64,000 bases of DNA from the NCBI GenBank assembly GCA_963662175.1, contig OY759218.1, forward strand, positions 52,955,427 to 53,019,426, written 5' to 3'. Every line of letters starts with the position of its first letter. Positions within the stretch are counted from its first letter, which is position 1. A model generated the notes under the pieces. It made no database searches. It saw nothing but the letters and a program-made list of their open reading frames with translations, and was not told the DNA's origin. Positions 36,101-47,700 of this stretch are shown piece by piece. Position numbers and translations under genes: made by a program. Source of the stretch: Aradus depressus (taxonomy: Eukaryota > Arthropoda > Insecta > Hemiptera > Aradidae).

Positions 36101-39100
36101 CATCTTATAACTGCACTTTTTACATCAAAAAACGATCACCAAAAGTTTGCTCAATGCAAATTATCAAAACAGCTTGTTGGACTTTGGCTGACAAATAATT
36201 TAAATGGAAATAACTTATTGAAACGAATGCTGGTAATTTTTTTTTGGAGTTAGATTTATATTTGAAAAAAAAGTAGTAGGCTGAAGGGAATGGGCTCAAT
36301 TCAAAAATCCTATTAATTGCCGATGTAATAAATTTATCGACACAAAATTTAGTATGAGTATTTAGGAGCCCCTTTATAAATCAACTGTTGAGTATCAGCG
36401 CAAACGGTCGACTGGTTTTGGAGGGGGAGCGAAAAGTTAATTTATTAATTCGTTTTGGGGAAGTACATTGCCGGTGACTTACCGACGACTTTTCACTTCT
36501 TTCATAAGTAGTGACGGAGGGTGCCGGTAGCTCAGTAGTATGCGTGCTTGCCTTCTGAGCTCAAGGTCGTGGGTTCGAAACCCGGCCGAAGCCCTTAGTT
36601 TATTTTATCTGGGAGGTAAAATAAACTTAAGAACGCCGTCCTTCGGATGGGACGTTAAGCGATGGTCACGAACCTATACGATGTCAGGTACTCTTTAAAC
36701 ACCCCTGCCCTAGGTATATAGGTATATACAATAGAGTCGGGCTCATGTCTACCAGTGTGACGGAAGAGCGCTCTGATAGTAATAGTTGAGGAAGTAAAAC
36801 TTGATCTTTCTTTTTTACTGAAGCTATTTTTGTGTAAAGTTTTCAAAAAATCGGATGGTTTCGGTAGTTATAGCATGAATGGTTACATTTGAGCGATCTC
36901 TCAAGTTGTGTTCAGGAGACAGCATCTTTGATAAAAAACCAAATGGGGGAGCTCATAAGCAGATTTCTTTACAGGAGTCTGCTCTTAGAATTACCTTCTT
37001 ATAGAAATCCTCTAATACGAGGAATGGTATAACGACCATTTTCAGAAGAGACATTTCGCTTTTTCTTCATGATTTCTGTTCATTTTTTAGTCAATTTGAG
37101 TATACTGTAGATATATTTTTCTGTTTCATTTCAGCCGGATGGTCTATTAAGCTACCTTCACTCAACTGAAGAGGCACCAGTTTTTTTTGACGAATCCGAC
37201 ACCAATATACGAGACAATTTGAAATTGGCACAGGACCACGCCAGCAAGAAACTACATAGTTCACAGTTTTTGTCATTTGAAAAACAATTTCGTTTGATTG
37301 AAAAACATTTTGAGGTCAGTTATCAGACAATTTCTTTTTATGTTCCTTAAGTTAACACGTTCGCTGCGGAATGGGGCATATAATCCATTACTAGAATTTT
37401 CTGTTGTGAAATAAACTTATATTTGGTGGTCATTTTGAACTTGAGACTGAGGAATCATTATGAGATCATATTGCACAGAATCCAACAGCTCCGGAAAGTA
37501 TTACCGGGCATATATGTCCGCCAGTAGCCCATGGTCGCGCTGGTTCAAACATAGCTCAGGCTCTTAGGTTTTTTATCTGGGAGGTAGCAAAGCCTTGAGC
37601 ATTCCATCCTTCGTAGAATACGTTAAATGGTGGTACGGATCCTGTGCGATGTCAAGTACTCGATAAGACCCCTACCCGAATTAGTTATGGGTGGGTAACA
37701 TTTAGAACTTCCATAGTAGAGCTAACAAGAAATGGATAAGAGCATTGGCTGCTACGTGTACACTATTCCTCTATGTGTTCAGTAGTAATGTTTTGGCCAA
37801 CTTATGAACATTTACCTCCGTCAGCGAAAATATTAACTAATTTACCTTCATTTTCTGTACTGCCTTAATTCTTTTTTAGGACACTTTGGTCCACTGGGGT
37901 ACACGACTTGGTTTTGAAAAACGCAGAGATAAAGTAAAGATGGCGCCAGTTGTTCTACGGAAAAGTCGACATAGAATTAAAGTTTCATTGAATTGGAATC
38001 TATTTTATTATCAATTTAACAGAGATCATGCATTGCCAAATTTGATATGGAATCATAAAGTAAGTTTTTCGATTGTTTAACTTTAACTACGTAAAGTTTG
38101 TTCAAAATAATGGCATAGTGCAGTGTACTGTGGTCTATTTCTACTGTCCTAGGGCCATGTCTCAAGAACGGATGAAGCTATCGCCAAAAAAAAGTGATAT
38201 TGAGTGTCAAAGAATTAAAATAACGTGTATTTAGATTTTTTAAATGTAAATGTGCCCTTACTAGTGAAAAAAACAAAAACATGTTGGGTCAAAGAAATGA
38301 CCCGAGTCACTATGGACATATTTTCTAGAATATATTTTTTTGTTGAAAACTTATGGTGAATCCGTTTTTCATTATTTCAAATTAATTTTGAAAATTATCA
38401 GATGTATTGTCTTTCAAGGTGCTACCTTCCAATAAAAGTTGAGAGTATTACTAAACCAAGAGGAGGTTGTAAGGGAGCAGACACCATTGATCTTGAAGCA
38501 AAGCAATAGTCAAACATGCAATTTTAAATCATTAACAAAAGTTAAAGCAGTTTTTAATAGTGCATACAATCCAAAACACTACTATACGAAATATCTTGAA
38601 TAATAATTATACTACTACAAATAATAATACTTAACGCAATGAAAACCTGACTACCACGGTCTTCAGAAAAAAAAAAAAAAGTTTTTAGACCCAGGTCATA
38701 TTTATGACTCAATATGTTTTTTGCATTGATGAACATAACTTTACGTCAAAAAAATTAAATTAATTTCACCTACAACAATTTTTGAAGCTGAATATCGCGA
38801 AAAAACACGCGCGACAATAGCATTAACAGTTGTTGACATATCGCAGTGAAATAGACCAACGATTAATGAATGTGAATTGTAGTAGTGAATTTCAACTTTT
38901 CAGACTCGTGACGAATTGAGAAATGCATTAGAAAAAGAAATTCGAGCATTTGACACAGACAGAGAAGTTTCGAGAGGAAATATTATCGCATGGAATTACT
39001 CAGAATTTGAAGTTCTGTATCCGAGTCTTAAGGATCAAATCTGTATCGATGGTTACTACATAAAAATACTTCTAGATAGTGAACAAGCTCCGGATTCTTT

Positions 39101-42100
39101 GAGTGCAATCGCGTGAGTACCAGAATGGTTAAAGAGAGGGGTTCGAATTTTCTAGTCGCCAACTACCTTAAAGTATTTCTAACTTTTGAATGCCCAAGAA
39201 TGTTTAGAATATGATGGCAGCCTTTAGAAGTCGGGTGTTACCTTCAGTTAATTTACAGTAGATACGAACCCCTGCTTCTCAGTTGGTAGCTTAAGTACTC
39301 TACTACTCCCATACTTTTAATACTCTAATGATACTTAAGTTATACTAGCCTATGTAAATGAAATGTAGCGATGTGGTACATAGCTAATTTTTGAAAACCC
39401 GTATAAAAAAACCAATATCTATCCGGTCTGATTTTGACGTGAATATCTAGTCAAAAAAGTGGCTTGGGAGAAATAAAAGCCTCGAATGTCGGAGTACTAC
39501 ATTTTGGTATTTATGCTTCCCAGAACACGATTTGGGGGGGGGGGGGGGGGGGGTGTCGTTCATATTCATATATATTTTAAAGTGTTCATCCAATTTCAGG
39601 AATTGTTTTTTTTTTTTTATAAATGCCCAGCATTAAAAGAGCAAAACTTGCTATTTTTCACGTTGTGACTGTGAATATCCAGCCAATGAAGTGACTTGGA
39701 AGAAATTAAGAATAACCCTGAATGTTTGGGTACTACATTTTGGTATTTTAAGTATGATTTTTTTGCAAACAAGTTGTGGGCGTGTTGTAGATATTTAGGA
39801 ACACAAGCTCTTGTCCACCTATTAGTTTATTTGGCAGAGCTCCTTCTTCATTGCAACTTAATTCAACGATTAGAATAGTGTTATTCGTTAGTTACAGCCC
39901 ATAAAATTGATTTGCACTAAAGAAGGTCCAATGTGACCGGAATGACTTATCACAATCCAGAAAAAAAATTGTGTGATTTTAGAAAAAAGAAATTAACTTT
40001 AAGTAACTTCTTTCAACGGATTTTTATAATAAGTCCTACGGAAACCTTCACCTTATTTTCACCAAACATGCCTCTCCCAAAACACTATTGCGCGATTGGT
40101 GGTGAAGGAGGGGGAGAATAAATTCTTATGTATTTGTAAAGGGTCCGCGTGATAACTTCCGAACGTTTCTTCCGATTATTTTTTGGCAAACTAATAGCAG
40201 CACAAATATTGTTTATGCACAAAAGAAGATCAAGTTCGTTAATAATTATTATTATAATTATAATTATTTCGTTCTAATTATTAGATTCCATTTTTTAATT
40301 TTATTTATTTACTTTTTTTTCAGGGAGACTTTTTTCTATAACCTGTATCATCGTTTCCTTTTGTCGACGTCTACAGAAATGCGATGTATGTGCCTTCATG
40401 CGCTTGCCATTGTGTATGGACATTTTCATGGTCGCATACAACATTTCAGCGATTCTAAATATTTGGTCAACATGTTACTAATGGTAATATTTAATTATAT
40501 ATGGAAAAAATTATAAATAAATTAAAAAATGAAAATCCCATTGGACGTGAACCAAGGCAGAGGTAAAGGTATACCATGGAGTCTCGATTATTAGGTTGAT
40601 TTTTCATGCTTGTACTTACTACATAGCAAAAGGTAATTTTTGAGCACTAATCGAAATTCGCAAAGTAATTTTTCGGCCTCCCTAAAGTTCCTATTCAATA
40701 TATTGAATGGAGGATTAAGATTGCATGATGCATGCGCAAAACGAGTAAACAATTGAAAATTACTGTAAATAAAGCTCACCATTTTATAGAATATAGATTA
40801 GATTTCCCACATCTTCATCTCAGCTAGTACGGCCCAATGTATTCCAAGTTTATTATTATTATTTTTTTTTTTTCAGACTTATGATAGAAATGAAAGAGAT
40901 CGAATTATATTATTTCTTCATAAACTTTCATTTAGTAAAGAAAACGTTAAGTACATTATTGATAGCGGCGGAATTCCAGTGTTAGTTGAATTAATGACTT
41001 TGGCACATTTGCATCGAACCAGGTAATTATATGGATTTGTCACTGTCTGTAAGCGCCACGGCCTATTTTATTCAAAACAGGTGGAGCGTAGTAAGGAGGG
41101 TTTGAACACGTGGACTGTATGGGTTGGGATTTAAATGTAATATTTAAATTTACACTTACCCTTTTTTAGTCTGAGCCGTCTTCTCCCAGGGGCATCTAAC
41201 AAAATTCAAGTGGCTGGCCAGTGTTTGTTATTCATTTAAATACGTTGACACAGCTCGGTATTGCCTGACTCACGTAGCAGATAATTACAGCTCTTCTCCA
41301 TCCAGATTATAACAAGTTGTTACTTTAGTATAGAGGAAGTTATGTTATTTGTCAAAACTTCTTGTTGATCTTTCCATGTTTTCCAGTATGTCACGTCCCT
41401 GTCTTCTTAATGTCTTAAGATCTCAGAAAATAGAAGGGATGCGTGTCAAATAAATAAAAAGGGGTCAACCCTATTAACTTTCAATGGAATGAATGTGTCA
41501 ACTCGCAATTTTATAGGTCGCTTCAGGATCCCCTGAGTAAGACACCTGTTGAATTTTAAGCAAATCGACCACACGGAACGGTGGGAGGGGAGACTTAACT
41601 CACAAATCCTAATAACTACCAATGTAGTGAATGTATGGACCCGAATTTTATATGAGCACTGAGAAGTCTGATTGAGACACCTATTGATTTTCATATAAAT
41701 TGGCCGAAGAGAAGAAACAGCCAATGTATATATGTACTTACTTGAATTTTTTTTTAGGGCTGTCATCCCGACTCAGAGTAATGTTATTGAATTTAAGCCA
41801 AATGAAAGTAATGACGAAGAAGAAAAGGAATGGCATTTTCAAAATAGACACAGCAAGAAAACATCTGAAGAGGAAGTTTCATTTAAAGAGGTTCAATTCA
41901 TAACGTACCTATGTCATCATGCTCAGTTAGACCATAGCAACCCAATTTTGGTTGTCCTTCCTTCTGTAACTAGTATACAGGGTGATGTGTTATCCTATTA
42001 AGTGTAATCCTATTACTTTTGAACCTGTCACGATTAGCTGATGGGGACAAGTTTTATTTTAAATATGGTCATCTGAAAATATTTCCCACACATTTTTTTG

Positions 42101-42752
42101 CTCTGAGGCTTATTAAGTTTTATTGAGACTGGTATTAACGTTTAAAACTCTAATGCATCATGTCATCCAATATATAATTTTTATTTTAAATTTCATTTCA
42201 AATACAATAGCGGTGTTTATGAAAAATATCTGTTACCGTTAAAAAGTTATGCAAATAAGTGTGAAGAGGTAATAAAAGAAGATATCTACGAACAATTTTG
42301 TTTTACTTAATAATAATTTTAAACTAAATTTATAATTTTTTTTTTAAGATGAAATCATTATTTGCCAGAGACGTTATTGACAAAGAAAGTAAGGTGTGGG
42401 CGCAAGGACTGCAAAATTGGACTCAGATGCAGAATGTTTCGCAACTGAAATGGACACTGTTGGCGACCGGCAATGCAGTCATGAACGAAAGCGAACTTGC
42501 CATCCTAATCTTGAATATGTTGATAAAAATGACTGAATATTATCCAAGCAGGTAAAAATAGAAAGAGAAAAAGTTATATCTAGCGTTTAAATTCTTCTAG
42601 CTATCTTATTTGTATGGGCCTCCTACAAAAGTTATTTCCAAAGGATTTTGATCAATTTTTCAAAATATCTTGTAAGGAGAGAAAATTTCAATAATTAAAA
42701 AATAAAACTTCATAAAAAAATGTTTTAATGTTTAAATTTATTATAAAAAAAG

Positions 42753-42785
<33 letters not shown>

Positions 42786-44692
42786 CCATATATAAAAAAA
42801 TTATAAAAACAACATATATTATCATAATACAGTGTAAACTCCATTTAACGCCACTTGATTTAACGACAAACTCCCTAAAACATCGAAATTACTTGAATCT
42901 GATTGGTTTACCTTGTTGTCCATACACTCTATGAATGATACACTCTATGTAGCATCACATCCACTCTACATAAAGACAACAATACGTCATTACTAAGCAA
43001 TAAACAGTACTTTCAAGTTGCCGAAATTAATAAGAACTGGAGCTGTGTACGTTGTTTTGTTTGTTATTTTGTTGCTTTATTGTCTAGCACGTATTTACCT
43101 CGACTGTCGACATCATACGTACCGAAGATTCTAAGAAATTCGTTCTATTGTTGTGATTACATAGCACGTGTTTACCTCGGCTGCTAGACTTTTTGTATAA
43201 CCAAGTTGATCCCACAGTATCTCAAGATATGAATAAAATACATAAGAAAATACAATTAAAATACTGGAGCAGCAAAAAACGTCAGACAAAGATAACAGAC
43301 TATACGCAATGAGCGTTGTTATTTGTATCAATATTAATGTTTGTTTGTAAATTTTATACTTTATTAGTAAATACATATTATAATAGTAAAATACTATTAA
43401 ATGTAGTGTAATATGTATTGATTTTTCTTCTCTTCATTCAACGACAACTCTCAATAACGCCATAAAATGCGCAGTCCCTTAAGTGTCGCTATATAGAGTT
43501 TACACTGTATATCTGAAAAAATGATTGAAAGACATCAAATTGTATCAATTTTTCGGGCTTTAGCATTAGCAAATTCTTCAATTACATCCTTGAAATTTAT
43601 GTTCTTGGCCAGTTCGTTTTCTATTGCAAGAACAGCAAGAGCATGGAGCCTTTCTTGTGTCATAGTTGATCTTAAATATGTTTTTATTAATTTCAATTTG
43701 CTAAAACTCCTTTCGCAACTGGCTACTGATACTGGAATCGTTAAAAGTATGCGTAACGCAATCCACAAGTTCGTGAATAAGTCGCAAATTTTCGGGGCGG
43801 ATCTTTATATACGCGACTGATCAAAAAATGTTATGGAAAAAAAGTTCTAGAGCCGTAAATTTACAAGAAGAAACTCTACTTCGAGAAACCCTTTTGTCCA
43901 TGGGTATTGGAGATAAAAAATTGAATGAAAAATGGAGATAGCTTTTATAACGTCGACTGAGTCCGTAAGTCCATCCTTTAATTTTTAGCCAAAATGAGCA
44001 TAGCTGAAGGAGGGTATAGGGTGATAGCGGAAACTTAATGCAACAAATTCTAGCTGGGGAAGTATTATGCCGGTAGTTTTCCGACCACTTTTTCTGTGAT
44101 TTTGTACTCACAAGCATGATTGGGAAATTAGTAACTCACATAATGGGTCATCTTGTATATTTAAATTATTTTATTTTTAATTTAAAATTACTTTCAGAAA
44201 TGAAGAAAATGCTATAATCTGGCCGATCAGCCGCTTGAAGCGAATTTTGTCAAGTAATCACTGTCTACCTCACATAGTACAACTTTTGTTAACATTCGAT
44301 CCTGTAATTGTTGAAAAAGTCGCTACACTGCTATGTTTAATAGCTCAAGACAATGTGATCACCCCTAAATTGTATATGACTGGAGTATTTTACTTCATAC
44401 TTATGTACAATGGTTCGAATGTGCTTCCTATAGCTAAATTTTTACAACTTACCCACACGAAGCAAGCTTTCAGAGGCGACGAGGTAATATTTTTTTAAAG
44501 ATGGATTTATTATTATTTATAACCTCCACTTGACATTCCTCCATGTTCTCTGTTTCTCCGTCTCTCGTGTTCCAATTCTACTCTCGTCTTTTTTCTTTAT
44601 TTTTCTCTTTTGTTAGTGTCTTCATTATCTTATATTTTAATTTTTTAAATTATCTTCTATCATTTTAATTCCAAACAATTTTTCTTTATTTC

Positions 44693-44735
<43 letters not shown>

Positions 44736-47700
44736 ACCCCTAGGGATTGCTATGGGGGTTCCCAAGAGACACCTGCCGTGGCCCGCCTGGGCTGACACGG
44801 AGCGCCCCCCTCGGCCGCCTGCCTCTAACCGTCCTTTGTAAGTCTTCATCCTATCGATGTGCACTACCCAATCCATGGCCCCTGAGCCTGGATTGACTCT
44901 CCCAAGGGGCCCTGTCTCCCAAACGGACCCTTCCTTTTGGCACACGCCCCACAGCCCTCCACGTATCTTCGTACGTCAGACGCCATCCTCGGCCAGAAAT
45001 ATTTACTCTGGATAATGACCAGGGATCTCTGGACACCTGGGTGTCCCGCGAAGGGTTTATCGTGGCCGTACTGCAACACGGCCCCCCTCATGGCCCTCGG
45101 GACAACTAGCCGCCAACCCTGACTCAGCCTCTGGGGGAGTACGTACAGCCTGCCTGCTGCATCCCTCTGACAGCCCTGGACCTCCTCTGCGATTTTTCGG
45201 CACTCCGCATCGCGTCACTGTTCTTCCGCAATTTCCTTCGCCGTCCATTCAATTTCCCCCTCCCGTGTAGCATACCCCCCGCGCGATAGCGCATCAACAT
45301 TCGTGTGACGCTTGCCAGGCTTATGCTCCAAAAGTACGTCCCTTACCAAGGCCGCCTCAGCCCTGGGGAGGTGCTTTAACTTGGGGTCAAGGTCCGTGTG
45401 ACTGACCGCTGATAAGACGGTTCCAGCTGGCCTCTTATCTCCCGCCCGCAAGGTAGCCTCTCCGTCTCCCTCCACTATATCTGCCCAGGACCTGACATTC
45501 CTCCCCTTATCACCGCGGTCTCCCTTTACTGTAGCCGCCACCCGAGCGGCCCTGGCGGGGATGGTCACATTAGCCAGGGTCCGCACCTCCCCCGAATGAA
45601 CGCGGGGCCCTCTTGGGGAGGGACGGCTAAACTGGGGACCCTCGTCGCGCCGCTCCCCCTGCCCCCAGGGGCCCTTCCATCCCGGCCGCCCGTGTTTTCC
45701 GCTCTCCTCCCGTCCCGGTTGCTCCCGGTCACTCCGCTGCCTCTTTCCCCCGCGACAGGCCTGCCCCTGGTGCTCTTCGTGGCGCTACCCCTTTTTCTCT
45801 CCGCCGCCCGCTCGTCTGGCCAAGCAACACTCACCACCCCGGCGATCCTCCTGTCACCGCCGACCGGGGTACATCGACGACACCTCTACTTTTCACAGCC
45901 CCGTCTTGCCGGATAACCCTCACCTCGTGAGTACCGAACTTGACCTGCCCCGTCCGCAGATCGATCTGTGCCCCCAACAACGTGAGTAGGTCTAACCCCG
46001 CCAGCCCGTCGTACGGAGTGCATATATCTGCAATGACAAAGGGATGCTCGATCATTTCTCCGCCCACACGGCATCGTACAGTCTGCGTCCCTTCTACCCT
46101 CAGCTCCGCCCCAGTAACTCCCCTCGGGTTCAGTCCCGTTCTCTTGAGGGGAACCGCCGGTTCTCTGACCCTGAGTATACTGATCTCGGCGCCAGTGTCA
46201 ACTAGGAGTTGGAGCAACCTACTTCGCGTGTTTACCGACAGTATCACCGCCCCGCGACCCGTGGCTAGCAAGGTTGGTACGTGCCTATTTCTTGCTGACT
46301 TACCTATTACCCCGCTTACTGTCCGCCTAGGTCCGGGGTAGCTCCTAAGCGGCTCTCCTTTGGGGAAAACCAGCCCCCCTTGGCCTTGCTCTTCGGTGAT
46401 TCAACGGCAAGAATTCCTATATTCCGACAGCGGTCCAGGAACCGCTGGACTCCCTCCGCAGGCCCCTGTTTGATACTATGCAAGGCCCGCGCGTAGAAAC
46501 CGGGCCCCTTCGCTGGCTCAAACCGCTCGATTAGCGCACACTTCAACTGAGAAAAAGAGGTTTCCTCGTTATTCAACTCCGGTTGCCCCTGGAAAAACGT
46601 CCTAGCTTGTCCCTTAAGTTTGAGGCGACACATCAAAACGAGGTCCGAGTCCTCCCATCTCTCGACCGAGCCCACATTCTCTACCTGCCGGACGAACTCC
46701 CCAACATTAAGGTCCCCTGCTTCCCCGGCCCAACTCTCGATCAAAGACTGCAGCGAATTGTTCCTGGGGACAGAGGTATTGCTGCACGCCGCCACCCGCG
46801 CTAACTCGGCGGCTAACTCTGCATTGGCGGCCCTTAATTCCTCCATAGCAAACAGCACCCCACACCTGACACCAGAATTGTAACCCGCCCTAGGGATTGC
46901 TATGGGTTACCCAAAATAATGAAAAGTAGACAGTAGTGAGCAATCAATATGTATAATTAAAGTCCCAGATGACAACTTAGAACTAGAATAAAATATGGAA
47001 TCACTTAAACCTAGACTGGCTGAAATTTCACTTCTTAATCACGGAGTATTTTAAATTGGATTGGTGTATTGTCTGCCTCTGAACTCCTGAATGCTAGAAA
47101 ATAAAAAATGTGTCTAAATACACCCAGAGATAATGGAATGTTTCTAAAAACAATTGTCGATTTTTGTTATTTCAGGGGCAAACAATGGAATTAATGCAAA
47201 GAAGTATTCTTGGACAGCTTTTGCCTGAAGCTATGGTGAATTATTTAGAAAATCATGGCGTCGAAAAGTTTGCGCAAATTTTTCTCGGTGAATATGATAC
47301 ACCGGAAGTTATATGGAGTTCTGAAATGAGGTTATTTATTTTCCTTATATATCTAATTAATTTGTCAGCGAGCCACTGGATGATAGAAAAAAAGCCAAGC
47401 GAGCCACTAGATGATGGAAAAAAGCCAAGCGAGCCAAAATTTTAAAGTTCTCAGGCCCAAGGAGGAGAGAAAAATATACAATATAGAAAAAGTTCGTCAG
47501 GAAAAAACATTTTAAAGCTTATATCGCAACTGAATAGAGCGCAATAGAGCTAGAGAAGCAAGCGAGGTGTTGAATTCGAGACCTATCTCCCAACCCACTG
47601 AACAAATAGTGTCATTAATTTCTTTTTTTTAATGTGTAGTGTAGCATGTTCTTTTATAACTCAAGAACAGATTAACCAATTTTGATTGTGATGACATAAT

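Larger units (their letters stand above)
44732..46913 (-). mobile_element. Ty3/gypsy-type retroelement derivative lacking RT and integrase cores
   Basis: This is a strikingly GC-rich 2.18-kb block in AT-rich intron 19. It is bounded by similar direct repeats of 33 and 35 bp (44732-44764 and 46879-46913; TGTAACCC...CCTAGGGATTGCTATGGG). Read on the minus strand each has TG at the start and CA at the end. TGGTGTCAGGTGTGG, a primer-binding-site-like sequence, follows the 5' repeat. Order: gag, protease, the N-terminal edge of RT joined to the C-terminal edge of RNase H, the integrase zinc finger, and the integrase C-terminal [11 protein letters not shown]. No env-like frame is present. No target duplication could be read. 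Confidence 0.82.

Noticed and set aside
36521..36593. Functional tRNA gene
   Set aside because: A and B boxes are good, but the stems do not close into a convincing cloverleaf. The same head and body recur nearby, as expected for a SINE.
45596..46883. Several Pro/Arg/Ser-rich + strand open frames in the GC-rich block
   Set aside because: They are antisense shadows of the gypsy frames. High G+C content removes stop codons on both strands.
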